A stretch of DNA of 64,000 nucleotides from Bathymodiolus brooksi (lineage: Eukaryota; Mollusca; Bivalvia; Mytilida; Modiolidae), in NCBI GenBank assembly GCA_963680875.1, contig OY804579.1, positions 55,627,718 to 55,691,717 of the forward strand, given 5' to 3'. The position numbers were made by a program, and so were the translations under genes. The notes beneath the pieces are model-generated. The model was not told the DNA's origin and ran no database searches. It saw only the letters and a list, made by a program, of their open reading frames with translations. The stretch's first letter is position 1. Every line of letters begins with the position of its first letter. Of this stretch, positions 11,366 to 21,735 are shown piece by piece.

Positions 11366-13467
11366 TAAGTTACCTCCTCTTCCATGTATAATCACAATGA
11401 AGGCAATTTTTATATGAAAATTACAAATGGACAAATCCAAAAATTAGTAAACGAAACAATAATATTTACATTTCTTTGTGGGGTCAAACATTATAATAAC
11501 GTAGATATTTAATTTAGAACAGGTCGCGATTTGGTGATTATCTGCATCGAATCTATCGACATTAGCTTAAAGTAAAGGGTACTACTGACACTCAACAGTC
11601 TGCTTCTTACCTTAGCCTTTACCCTTGACATCGGCAACGGAGGAAGATTAAAAATAAAACTCTACCGCTAACGTAATGACTTCACTTTTCCTATTGTCAA
11701 CTTCTCATTCATCAGTAGCAATATTCCAATAACACCAGCATAGGGAGAGTACATTTTCCAATGTTATCCTAGAGCTTGTACCCATTATAAGAATTTTACT
11801 CGACAGAGCTCAGCGGCTAACGCAAAAGCTACTCAAACAAGACTACGTTATTCCTAAGTTGAAGTAACTGCCGAATAAAATATAAGGTAGTCATCACAAA
11901 TAGGTTGACCATTACGAAATATCAATTTCCCAAATGGCAATAGATCTTTTCCCTTCTACGCAGACTTTTTCTTTTTTTTTCTTTAACCAACAAGACTTCT
12001 ACCGGAATTGACTATGAATAACATGACGGGTGTCTTATAAGAAACTGAAACTGATTATCCTTTGCTAGCTATTAGATTTTAGGTGGGGTCTGTGTTGCTA
12101 ATCTTTTTAGTTTTCTGTGTTGTGTTGTTTTTGTTTTGTTTTGTTTGTGTTTGTTTTGTGTCTTGCGTCCAATGTTGCCTGTGTCTCTGGATTGTTCATT
12201 CTTGATTGATCATTCGGTTTTCTCTAACATACATTTAGTGTGTACGACGCGTTTCACGAATTACCTTCATCAGGTGATTTCATAGTCAAAAGATTGGAAA
12301 GCCAAATAAATATGTTTTCAAATATACACAAAATGCAAGGCAATTTTTAAACCTCTCATGTCAATAAATAAAAAATATCCAAGTTTATAACACAAGCTCC
12401 ACATTTTACTCCATTCACTCTTACTCTGTTTCTACTTATTGAGTCTTTTCTGAAATTTTCCTTAATTGCGTCTATTTAATTTACATTACATTAATCAATG
12501 TTAGAATTGTTATATTTAATTCAAAATGTAGGGAGTAAAAAATGTTGCGGACAGTACATTGAGTGATCCGATAGTAAAATATTTGCGTTGTGTAGTTAGT
12601 TATCACAACACTCTCATAACATATATAATGATGATGTTAACTGGTAAGTTATTACTTTAGTTTTAATGATACATATACAATATATTGTAACATGAATGTA
12701 TTCTTTTCCTTTGATCTTTTTATGGTTTATATACCAGAATGTAACAGCTAAGAACTATGAAATAATACACACAGATACGAGATATTGCGCACTTTAAATC
12801 TGGACATGTACCTTAATTTGAACTGAAACTTGTTACTCTAAAACGCGTCTCCTAAACTACGATTTAAGACATGTACCCCAAAGTAATATAAGTTGGAAAC
12901 AGGACAAAAGCCCCCCCCCCCCCCCCCACCCTCTCCCGGACAAAAGACCCCTGACAAAAAGCTATCCCCCATAATGAAATAATCATACAATATTATTACT
13001 TTTTTATATTGATTGTCATATTAATGATCTCTTAAAGATCAAAACTCATCCCAATAAAAAAATTAAGCAGTATATTTCAATGTCTCAGGTTGATGTAGAA
13101 AGATTTCCCGTATAAGTTAACAGTTGGCTACAACGGTTCTCCGTGTCTGAATATGTAATTCCTGTGGCTTGAGCCTTCTTTAACCACGTCCTAATACTGG
13201 AGACCAAATTGGACTTGAAATTTATATATCACAATGGATGTCATGACAAGCGTTGCTGGTGACTTTTCTATCTTCCCGTATTTTTTCGTTCATAGTCAAC
13301 AATTTGTTTTACATTTTTTTCCATTTTAGCGTAGCCAAAGTGTATGTGATTGTATTAGGGTAGTTGAATTTATGAGACTAAATGAACATTGAACACAACA
13401 ACATTAAATACAACATAATCAGATTGTTGCCGCCGTAATCATCATTGGTATAAAATGTTTTTTCCAG
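11366..13467. other. Gene-free stretch upstream of gene A
   Basis: No gene seen. It contains a diverged RepA fragment (about 12024-12160, +), a minus-strand RepB copy (12236-12312) and a poly-C run of about 18 (12910-12927). The end forms the presumed 5' intron of gene A, with acceptor TTTTTTCCAG ending at 13467. The 5' non-coding exon and promoter of gene A could not be located. Confidence 0.5.
12236..12312 (-). repeat. RepB short copy with intact ribozyme core
   Basis: The reverse strand reads TTTGGCTTTCCAATC, then CACCTGATGAAGG, GTGAAACGCGTCGTAC. Both core blocks (CTGATGA, GAAA) and the palindrome ACGCGT with GTC are intact, but stem I has lost its complementarity. Confidence 0.55.
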
Positions 13468-13478
13468 GTTTGACGGAA

Positions 13479-15019
13479 ATGAGTACCAGGACTGCAATAT
13501 TATTATTCCATTCAGTTATTTTGAGTTCGGTGTATAGTTTCAATACAGTCACATTATCGACAAAACTAGGATCCATAACGGGCATCTCTTCTTCATTGTA
13601 TATTGAAAATGTCACAAAAAATTATGCAATATTTAAAAAGATACCATTTGCAAAAGCACCTGTAGGAGATCTAAGATTTCGGGAACCTATTCCATATGGA
13701 CCATGGAATGATACACTAGATGCTACAAGCTTTGGACCTTCATGTATACAGCCACATGCTACACTAGAAAGACATTTAGAGAATAAAAACCAATCTGAAG
13801 ACTGTTTACATCTCAATATTTATGTTCCTCCTGGGACCTCAAATTTGAAGACAAAATCAGTTATGATTTGGATTCACGGAGGAGCATACACATTTGGACG
13901 AGGAATGTCACATGATATGTCGTACTTTAGTATAACTGGTGATGTAATTGCTGTTTCTATAAACTACCGTTTAAATGTTTTCGGATTTTTCAGTACAAGT
14001 GACGAGCTATCACCAGGGAATTATGGACTCTGGGATCAGAAACTTGCAATGCAATGGGTTCATGATAATATCGAAAGCTTTGGTGGAAATCCGAACTCGG
14101 TTACTATATTTGGGGTATCTGCTGGGGGATATAGCGTAGCTTTGCAGGCCATCAATCCGACAAATAGAGGACTATTTCATCGTGTAATAGCACAAAGTGG
14201 TGTAAGTAATGGCTTACACGCAGTTTCATCTGTACCACGGCAGGCAGCGTCAACTCTAGCACAAAGCCTCAGTTGTGATGAAAAGTTAACACGTGATACG
14301 ATGCAATGTATGAGACATAAATCAGCAAAGGCAATCATTAATGCTTTCACACGAATAACATATGGTACAGTTTCTTCTTTGGATTTACATTCGGTAATTA
14401 ACTTTGCTCCAGCTGTAGACCGAAAGTTTCTCAATGACACCCCACAACATATAATTAACAATCCCAACTCACCTGCATTCAAATTTTATAAATCCTTAGA
14501 TGTTGTCATTGGAAACTCTGAATCAGAAGGTTCATTGATTCTTGGCAGTGTACGAAAACTGCAGAAACATTTTTCTTTCAAAGTTAATGTTTCTGAAGGA
14601 ATTTCATCCGATTTCTTCTGTCAACATATTGTTCCGCCATTTGTAGCAGATTATTTCAGCAACAACACTGCGATGATTCAAGTCATTTGTAATAAATATA
14701 AAAGTAACGGTTCCTTTCAAGAGCAAGGACAAAATGTCGTTAATTACCATGGTGACGTATTTTTCTATAATTCCGCTGTAAACAGTTTGAATGTTCATGC
14801 AAACAACAACACAAGGACAAAACATTTCCAATACTTAAACAAACGAAGGTCTGTTTATTCTCCATCTTCTAAGACATATCCATGGTTCAAGGAAGCCGGC
14901 CATGCAGCAGAACTACCCTATTTGTTCCCATCAAGACGGGCGATGTCGAGAGCTACTCAAGATTTCAAATCGTTCAGCAGAACAATGATTCAATATTGGA
15001 CCAACTTTGCAAAAAATGG
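13479..15019 (+). CDS. Gene A: secreted cholinesterase-like carboxylesterase, exon 1
   Basis: Predicted secreted ester hydrolase of the carboxylesterase-B/cholinesterase family; substrate unknown. The exon starts after acceptor TTTTTTCCAG (13467) and the first ATG is at 13479, giving a hydrophobic signal peptide (MSTRTAILLFHSVILSSVYS). An upstream ATG at 13455 overlaps the acceptor and is not used. Landmarks: FAKAPVGDLRF (57-67), SEDCLHLNIY (106-115), oxyanion loop IHGGAY (132-137), nucleophile motif GVSAG with Ser214, acid Glu350 in SESEGS, and His475 in EAGHAAEL. Three family Cys pairs are present (89/109, 266/277, 381/404). The usual GESAG Glu is Val213, which is odd. The exon ends in phase 2 before GTATGT at 15020. 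Joined to 15904-16096 it gives 577 residues, normal for the family. It is the only plus-strand member near psi1 and psi2 and is well diverged from the minus-strand group. Confidence 0.9.
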
Positions 15020-15103
15020 GTATGTAAAACTCTTTTATATATTTGCAGAGTGAACAAATCAAATCTAAAATAAACCCTCTTCAAATAGTACAACGATATA
15101 TGA

Positions 15104-15185
15104 CGTTGAAAATCCATGCCCTGGATTGTGACAGGCACAAAACCGGAACGGGATAGGGCCGGGTAATGAGAATCAACACTCCTCT
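15104..15185 (+). repeat. RepD fragment
   Basis: Block with CCATGCCCTGGATTGTGACA, GGCACAAA and GGGATAGGGCCGGGTAATG. Similar blocks lie at 49566-49650 and 59290-59355. Confidence 0.4.
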
Positions 15186-15215
15186 TTTGATTACTGGATC
15201 TCCAACGGCAATATA

Positions 15216-15480
15216 TGTTCGCTTTGTACCAGACCAACACGTTTAGTTGGGTTTTTATATTGCTAGTTCACTGAGACAACAGTCCGGCCGCCGGTAAAGA
15301 TGTCGCTCCACTTGGACACATTATCCTGATTCCGACAAATCAGTCTTCACTTGTAAGCAATGCTGTGTGTGTAGCGGAGAAGCATCACTATCATGCAATG
15401 TTAAAGTTTTTGGTTTGACCCGAACGGGGAGCGAATCCACGATCTACCACACTCTAGGTGAGTTCGCTAAACATTACACT
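15216..15480 (-). repeat. tRNA-derived SINE, family SINE-3
   Basis: On the reverse strand a tRNA-like head (box B near GGATTCGCTCCCC) is followed by a body with GCTTCTCCGCTAC, AACTGATT-like segments and TGGTCTGGTACAAAGC. The same body is at 54640-54905 and, split, at 18405-18445 plus 19189-19347. Confidence 0.6.
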
Positions 15481-15639
15481 ACAGAGATGCATTTCATGAG
15501 GAATAAATATTGGAATCATGTCTTATTTAATCGACAGAGAGATTGTATTATACAATCTTCTATTGGTTTTTTTTAATCGTGTATATCGTCTTAACGTACT
15601 TACAATGTATACAAGCTTGAATTTCTCATATTTGAGCCC

Positions 15640-15800
15640 TTAAAAATAGATTAATCCCGCCGCTGTTTCTTGAAGTGCCTGTGCCAACCAAGGCAGGTGA
15701 GCCGTTATATGTGTGTTATGAGTATCGATTTTGTCTCTGTATCTATAATTTTCAGATTGGATGTTAGGACTGCTCCGATTTTATCAAGGCTCATTATTCA
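15640..15800 (+). repeat. RepC interspersed repeat
   Basis: Contains CCCGCC...AAGTGCCTGTGCCAACC, GGCAGG and a tail with TTTTGTCTCTG and GATTGGATG. It is related to the longer copy at 42967-43185, whose start (GTCGTAATG...GCGGGAGGTTTGG) I recognise as a common mussel repeat. Confidence 0.55.
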
Positions 15801-15903
15801 TTTTCAACAATATTAGATTTTTATTAACTTTCTCTTTACATAATTAAACTTACATGTGAGTATTTAAACATTTTTAATGAACTTTTCAATTAATCAATTG
15901 TAG

Positions 15904-16096
15904 AGATGTGAATGGACCAGGACTGATACATTGGCCACAGTACGATACCAAAACAAAGGAATATGCCCTTCTTGATGTGAACATAACCATACAAAGTAAC
16001 TTGTATAAAGACCGAGAGAACTTCTGGTGGTCACAAATGTTGCATCGTCCGCCATTGTCGACACCGTGTACAAGCATCGATTGTATTTTAGGTTGA
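15904..16096 (+). CDS. Gene A: terminal exon
   Basis: The acceptor TTGTAG is followed by an A that completes the split Gly codon. The exon then encodes DVNGPGLIHWPQYD and a C-terminal tail STPCTSIDCILG with a TGA stop at 16094-16096. It adds 63 residues after the split Gly. W-P-Q-Y and the D-x-N-G-P start are shared by all seven terminal exons in the window. The two tail cysteines five residues apart recur in the minus-strand copies and could form a disulfide; that is inference. Confidence 0.88.
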
Positions 16097-16257
16097 GAAG
16101 AAAAAATGCTGTTAAGCAAAACGAAATTGAATTAAAATTAGAAATAATCAAATAAATAACCTAACAAAATAAATTACAAAATAAAAAAAATACTTCATGT
16201 TAGAAAACAGGAATATTATGTTACTGAAAGCGCACCATTTGATTTGAATATGGATTT
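16097..16257 (+). other. 3' flank of gene A
   Basis: AT-rich sequence with AATAAA-like strings (AATAAATAACC near 16150). A polyadenylation signal is plausible but not certain. Confidence 0.3.
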
Positions 16258-16391
16258 TAAGTTTGTCAATGACGTGAGGCAGACCGATGGTTTTCTCCGG
16301 CCACTCCGGGTTCCTCCACCAATAAAACTGACTACCATGATATAACTGAAATATTGTTGAAAAGGGCTTTAAACACCTAAACCATAACCCT
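16258..16391 (+). repeat. SINE-1, 3' half
   Basis: Contains GATGGTTTTCTCCGGCCACT, CCTCCACCAATAAAACTGAC and an end at AAACACCTAAACCATAACCC. It lacks the tRNA head. Confidence 0.75.
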
Positions 16392-16738
16392 GGATTTCCC
16401 GTGAAGACATTTTAGCATATTTATCTCCATATGTTATTACTATTGTATGTTCAATATTTACCAACAAATTGATCAGCTATTTACTCTGCTCTCCCACGAA
16501 GATCTGACTTATTGCTATTAAATATGTTAGAAGTATCTGTCATGATTTGTTCGTCCTAAGTGTAAAGATCTTTAACCAACAATTTCTACCTTTTTTGTTA
16601 GTTGCCAGTTAACTGCAATCATTCAATCAACCTGATATTGTACTCTCTATGTTCATGTTGTTTATTTTTGTGGTGGTATGTGGTCTTTTTAAGTGGAAGC
16701 ACATCTATGCAGGGTTTTGCATTGTTTGTTTATATCTA

Positions 16739-16893
16739 TATTGTCATTAGAGATCCATCACGAAGGGAGGGCTGGGATCCCATTAGCAGGGTATTGTCAT
16801 TAGAGATCCATCACGAAGGGAGGGCTGGGATCCCATTAGCCGGGCATTGTCATTAGAGATCCATCACGAAGGGAGGGCTGAGATCCCATTAGT
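16739..16893. repeat. 53-bp tandem repeat, 3 units
   Basis: Three near-identical units (ATTGTCATTAGAGATCCATC, ACGAAGGGAGGGCTGGGATC, CCATTAGC). The period of 53 was checked at 16740 and 16793. Confidence 0.85.
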
Positions 16894-16962
16894 CGGTTTA
16901 CTCCGCCTTGTTTCTGTGTGTCTCATGCTAGGACCTAGGTGGTTATGCGTTTTGTTGAGTGA

Positions 16963-17195
16963 GGGGCCGTCGTAGTCGTGATAGTATGTTAGTTGGACTT
17001 ACAATTGACTATGCAATCAGTGGTTATCACCACTAACGTTGTGAGTTCGAATCCCACTCAGGCGAAGTGTACTCGATATAACAATGTGTGATAAAGTTTG
17101 TTAGTGACTTGTGACAGGTCGAAGGCTTTATCCGGGTACTCCAGTTTCCATCACCAATAAAACTGACCGCCACGATATAACTGAAATATTGTTGG
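16963..17195 (+). repeat. SINE-1, near full length
   Basis: Starts GGGGCCGTCGTAGTCGTGAT, with box B GTGAGTTCGAATCCCAC, GATAAAGTTTGTTAGTGACT, then the family tail to ATAACTGAAATATTGTTG. Confidence 0.85.
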
Positions 17196-17827
17196 ATATT
17201 CTAGTAGCAGAAAGAAACAACCAACATTTAAGTAAGTTTCTATAATTTAATACATAAACGAAGATTACTTAATAATAATAATAAACAATTACAAAATCAA
17301 CTTTATAAAGTTAACGACTGGCCAGAATGTTCACAGTAAAATTCCTTGGAATAAATGTTCATTTCTTTTCCGGTATAATAATTTGGTTCCTTTCTTATTA
17401 AATTATTAAAATCCTGTTGAATTTGAATGTCATTTAGTTCCAATCCACAAATTAATATTGTTCGTTGAAATTGTTTATAGTTCAAGTCACGTGACTTCAC
17501 AGAAGTAAATGTATCCAAATACAATGCTATACATTCCAGCTATTCTATAAATTCTAAGCTTCAGACTGGCTGCTCTCAAATTTGCTGTCCTTTATATAGT
17601 ATGTGTATAAGGTCTAGAACTTTCAAGAAATCTGTATCTTATTTAACCAATAGAAAATTCAGGTTAAATATTAAAACTGTGTAACCAACTGTTTCTATTT
17701 TTAGTAACTTATTTTCATTCATGGTGTAATTATTATCTTTAACTTTGTCAGCAAAAAATATTATACATAAACAAAATAATACATCAAATATATTACATAT
17801 ACATAACAAGTGATAATGAAAAAAATA
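17196..17827. other. Non-coding stretch between two SINEs
   Basis: AT-rich. Open frames such as 17303-17524 (-) show no recognisable domain. Nothing else was seen. Confidence 0.4.
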
Positions 17828-18082
17828 GGGGCCGTCGTTGTCGTGATCGTATGGAAGTTGTATTTATATAAACTTGTAGAATCAGTCCCTTTCACCACTA
17901 ATGTTGTGAGTTCGAACCTCGTACATGGCGAGGTGTACTCGATAGAACATTATGTGATAAATTTGGTCAGTGACTTGTGACAGGTCTGTGGTTTTCTCCT
18001 GGTAGTCCGGTTTCCTCCACCAATAAAACTGACCGCTACGATATACTGCAATATTGTTGAAAGTAGCGTTAAGCACCATAAA
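17828..18082 (+). repeat. SINE-1, full length
   Basis: Head GGGGCCGTCGTTGTCGTGAT, box B GTGAGTTCGAACCTCG, tail CCTCCACCAATAAAACTGAC to GCGTTAAGCACCATAAAC. Confidence 0.85.
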
Positions 18083-18445
18083 CAATAAACTATAAACCGT
18101 GTAAAAAATTGGAATAGTAATACATTAGCGTAAACTCACTGTATAAGATTTACACATTATACCTATCACAGCAACAATAGTCAATTTCAATTACAGTTTT
18201 TTGTCAATTGAAAGTCATATGAAAGTGAAGTAATTATTTCAACAAATAAACAGAAATAAAACATAAAACATAAAGCATATTAAATATAAGTTTAAATTAA
18301 ATGTAACGCTTAAACCGCAAACAATTGAGTGAGTCATTCCTGTTTGACGTCAAATGAGCAATTTTTTCAGCTATATTCTTGCGAGAACAAGATACATTCG
18401 ATGAGATGACGATGATGTCTGCTTTGTACCAGACCAACACGCTTC

Positions 18446-19188
18446 GGCAACAACCATTTTCTTATTAGGGGGGGCTGGGATTTTCATTGTGCTCGTAAAT
18501 ATTTTTTTTGTTTTCTCATGAGAAGGAAAGCAAAAATTGTTTTCCCTATCATGTGGAACTGAAATACATTTTTCCATAAAAACAATACATTGACATACAA
18601 TTCATTTTATTTCACGTGAAACGTAAAGTGCATGGCTTTGTCTGTATCCTGGCATTGGTTGTTGTCTCCGCTGTTTTTTCAGCCCACTTCCTGCACAATT
18701 ATATTCTCTAAGTCCATCATACATGTACCACAGTTCTTGAATTTGTATGCTGCAGTTAAAATGGCCACCATTGCCATATGTAATGGCAAAGAGTGAGTAG
18801 CTACAAATAAAAAGAGACATATAAATTGTTAATAAATTATTCTACATTTAAAAGATGTGTTAAGGATATGACTACAAGTCTTACAATTCAAGACAAATAA
18901 AAATGATAGTGTACAATATAACTTAAAAATGTTGATGAACAATAATTGCATTCAATAAATATATAAAGCTATGAAGAAGTTATAAGATTAAGTAAATATA
19001 TGAAATCTTACCTTTTTAATCTTTAGACTGGACTGATGTTTATAATCTGCTGTTTCACTGTCTCATATTTTTTTTTCTAGCCGATGACAACATAATATTT
19101 TTTTCAGTTACAATCCAAAATCTAATTTTTTTCAAAAAAATCCCAGCCCCCCCCCCCCCCACCCCCAGATAAGAAAATGGTTGTTGCC
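18446..19188. mobile_element. TIR DNA element inserted in a SINE-3 copy
   Basis: 743-bp element with inverted ends. The left end reads GGCAACAACCATTTTCTTAT, followed by a G run and GCTGGGATTTT. The right end is its reverse complement: AAAATCCCAGC, a C run, then ATAAGAAAATGGTTGTTGCC. SINE-3 sequence stops at 18445 (ACCAACACGCTT) and resumes at 19189 (TTAGCTATAT), so it is an insertion; a clear target duplication was not resolved. It encodes no recognisable transposase. A minus-strand frame (18820-18602) reads GGHFNCSI...WYMYDG, faintly like the His box of ubiquitin hydrolases. Confidence 0.75.
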
Positions 19189-19347
19189 TTAGCTATATCT
19201 TTATAATTCGTGTTCACTGAAACATGTCACTCCACTCTAACCCAAATTCCAACAAATACCAAGTTTATTGTCTTTGGTTTGACTCGACCAGGTTCAAACT
19301 CATGATCTACCGCACTCGACGCGAACTAGCTATACATTACACCATCA
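19189..19347 (-). repeat. SINE-3, promoter half, split by the TIR element
   Basis: Right-hand part of a SINE-3: CACTCTAACCC..ATTCC, TTTGGTTTGACTCGACC, GGTTCAAACTCATGATCTAC, CGCACTCGACGCG. The missing left part (GATGTCTGCTTTGTACCAGA and on) is at 18405-18445 on the other side of the inserted element. Confidence 0.65.
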
Positions 19348-19399
19348 ATGGGGTTCCCAATGGACATTGATAAAATATATTATTGTTCTACCCTGTTTA

Positions 19400-19560
19400 C
19401 AAGAAGGTATGGGTCATTACGGTTTTCACAGTTTTCCGGTTGTTGACTGATTTTGTCTGTTTATATAATTATGAGTTTTGACTTTCCCTTTGTAAGATTG
19501 TTCGGAGTTCGGTAATTTTGTTATTACCCTTATTCTCTTGTTGATATGATCATATAAATG
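19400..19560 (+). repeat. RepC tail
   Basis: GGTCATTACGGTTTTCACAG, TTTTCCGGTTGTTGACTG and GATTGTTCGGAGTTCGGTAA match 43060-43180 almost base for base. Confidence 0.7.
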
Positions 19561-19571
19561 GGATAAGGGGT

Positions 19572-19811
19572 TAGGGTTATGGTGTTTAAATCCACATTCA
19601 TCAATATTTCAGCTATATCATGGCGGTCAGTTTTATTGGTGGAGTAAACCAGAGTACCCGGAGAAAACAAACCACCGATCTGTCGCTAGTCACTGACACA
19701 CTTTATTACGTAATGCTGTATCGAGTACACCGAACTCGCAACGTTAGTGTTGATAAGCACTGATTCCATGGGTAGTTAGAAATCCAATTACCATACGATC
19801 ACGACGGCCCC
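19572..19811 (-). repeat. SINE-1, full length
   Basis: Reverse copy running from GGGTTATGGTGTTTAAA to ACGATCACGACGGCCCC, with GGAGAAAACAAACCACCGAT inside. Confidence 0.85.
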
Positions 19812-19950
19812 AAGTCTGGGATGGACCAAGATGATTGCTGTAAATTAGTATTCATTTGAATTTGGTTTTTTAACTGTCGTTGTAACCATACGGTATTTTT
19901 GAAGCCAGCTTAAAGCAGAAAAAATTCAACGCATAGAATAGTTTATTTCT

Positions 19951-20146
19951 TCAACCAAATACACATCCAGCGCTGGTACATGGTGTTGTAGTAGGTAATT
20001 TATGGTGCATTATTTGTGTTAACCAGAAATTCATCCGCTCCTTGTATAAATTATTATGTATTGTTATATTTGTATCCAGCAAGGCATACTGTTTTGTTGT
20101 TATATCATACTGTGGCCACATTGGTAATCCGGGTACATTTGGAGCA
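19951..20146 (-). pseudogene. Terminal exon of esterase pseudogene psi2
   Basis: Open exon encoding APNVPGLPMWPQYD to the tail ending CVFG and a TGA stop. The acceptor CCAG|T is kept. Unusually it begins A-P-N-V-P instead of D-P-N-G-P, in keeping with relaxed constraint in a dead locus. Confidence 0.78.
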
Positions 20147-20224
20147 CTGGAAAAATGAAAATAGATTATTATTTATTCATTGTAAAATCAAATTATAACC
20201 ATAACAGCATATCAGATTCCACTG

Positions 20225-20481
20225 GAGACCATCGTAGTCGTGATCGCATAGTAGTTGGATTTACAACTACATGTGCAATCAGTGCCTATCACCACTAAAT
20301 TTGTGAGTTCGAACCCCATTCATGACGAGCTGTACTCGATACAACATTATGTGATCAAGTTTGTCAGTAACTTTCGACAGGTCGATGGTTTTCTCCGGGT
20401 ACTCCGATTTCATCCACCAATAAAACCGACCTCCACGATATAACTGAAATATTGTTGAAAGTGGCTTTAAACAACATAAAC
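20225..20481 (+). repeat. SINE-1, full length
   Basis: Head ATCGTAGTCGTGATCGCATA, box B GTGAGTTCGAACCCC, tail CATCCACCAATAAAACCGAC. It has no counterpart at this position in the other introns, so it was inserted after duplication. Confidence 0.8.
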
Positions 20482-20654
20482 CAAACCAAACCAGATTCCA
20501 ATGAAAATATGAAATGAAATAAAAAAGGTCACATCAACTGCTGTAATAATTCAATAAAATAATCATAATATAATTTTGATTATATCATTTCGCTTTTTAA
20601 TTGTTATTAATAGTACATGTATATAAATCTAATATATATTGAAGGACAGCAAAT

Positions 20655-20780
20655 ACAATAATCAAAAGAAAACGACAAAAGGACAAAGAATGATCTACAA
20701 AACACAACACAGAAAACTAATAATTGAGCAACACGAACCCCACTAAAACCGGCGGGTGAACCCATGTGTTGCGGAGGTTT
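20655..20780 (-). repeat. RepA fragment
   Basis: AAAAGAAAACGACAAAAGGA, TTGAGCAACACGAACCCCAC, TAAAACCGGCGGGTGAAC is the reverse of the RepA middle section. Confidence 0.65.
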
Positions 20781-20852
20781 TTTTTTACTGTAAGTTAACG
20801 GTAAACTTGTGACATTTCCACTTTTTCTGTAAAATCACGCATCGCCCATTTT

Positions 20853-21020
20853 CATTGGTGTAGGTAGCCACAGTACTTGGAGACACAACTGACTTTACAC
20901 AAATAACTGACAAACTTTATCACATAATATGGTATCGTGTATATCTTACTAATCGCAGGAACAGAACTCACTTATTGCATAGATATAAATCCAGCTATCA
21001 TACGGAGACACCAACGATGA
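20853..21020 (-). repeat. Worn SINE-1 shared by paralogous introns
   Basis: TTCATTGGTGTAGGTAGCCA, CAAACTTTATCACATAATAT and the tRNA-like end match 32990-33150 and, less well, 3446-3640. Confidence 0.6.
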
Positions 21021-21239
21021 TCACTTAAAATATAGATATGTCCTTGGGTTATTTAACCATCTCAGACTTAGATAGTGACAGACTTAGAAGTTGTCTTTAG
21101 TAGCTATGTCTTCTCTTAGATTTGTCTTTTTTTATCCCATACAACTTGAAAGTACAAACATTTGTGATATACATAAACAGGATGAAGAGAGGGAACATCG
21201 ATGACGTAATGCAATATATATTTTAAAAGCTACAAGGTA

Positions 21240-21462
21240 TATAAAAAAGTTTGAAGATACCAAAGAGCTAACCAAAAGCTGTAAATAGATAGAAGTACAG
21301 ATAATGCAACGGAAAAAGAAATAGAACAAACATTGGGGTACAGAAAACTACACAGAAAGCTAAACATTGAGCAACACGAAGTACATTAAAACCAACTATT
21401 AGCTAAATCGCACCGAAAGGGTAAACAGTTTCTGTTCCACTAGTGGCACCCGTCGCGTTACT
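21240..21462 (-). repeat. RepA, near full length
   Basis: From AAAAAAGTTTGAAGATACCA to CTGTTCCACTAGTGGCACCC; a reverse RepA with the CCGGAGCACC core diverged. Confidence 0.65.
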
Positions 21463-21735
21463 CTTGTTTCAAATACATCGTAAAAAGATACTAAAATATT
21501 TTTTGTTTCTCTGTAGCTTAAGCTAAATATCGTGTAAAACCCACAAGAACATAATGGTTATAATCAGCATTGTATCATTACTAAATGTTGCATGCTCACA
21601 GAAACTCGATCGTTATCCGTCTGGTAAGTTGAGGGAAGTACAACATTATCAGCAGTTTGTAATGGTCTTTCATAATGATTAGGAAATGATTATAAAACCC
21701 ACCTTTTCATTTTATCAATGCAAAATAATACGTAC

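Larger units (their letters stand above)
15020..15903 (+). other. Intron of gene A with three repeats
   Basis: The intron runs from GTATGT to TTGTAG (ending 15903). It contains RepD (15104-15185), SINE-3 (15216-15480) and RepC (15640-15800). No additional exon was seen. Confidence 0.7.
20147..21735 (-). other. Intron of psi2, mostly repeats
   Basis: Contains SINE-1 (20225-20481, +), RepA (20655-20780, -), a worn SINE-1 (20853-21020, -) and RepA (21240-21462, -). The donor GTACGT sits at 21735. Nothing else recognised. Confidence 0.6.

Noticed and set aside
13455..13478. Start of gene A at the ATG at 13455
   Set aside because: That ATG overlaps the polypyrimidine tract and AG of a splice acceptor; the ATG at 13479 lies inside the exon and starts the signal peptide.
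14177..14831. Minus-strand frames inside gene A
   Set aside because: Antisense shadows of a well-supported coding exon.
13479..16096. Naming the cluster members acetylcholinesterase
   Set aside because: The segment between the first Cys and S-E-D-C has no Trp for choline binding, so only the broader family name is justified.
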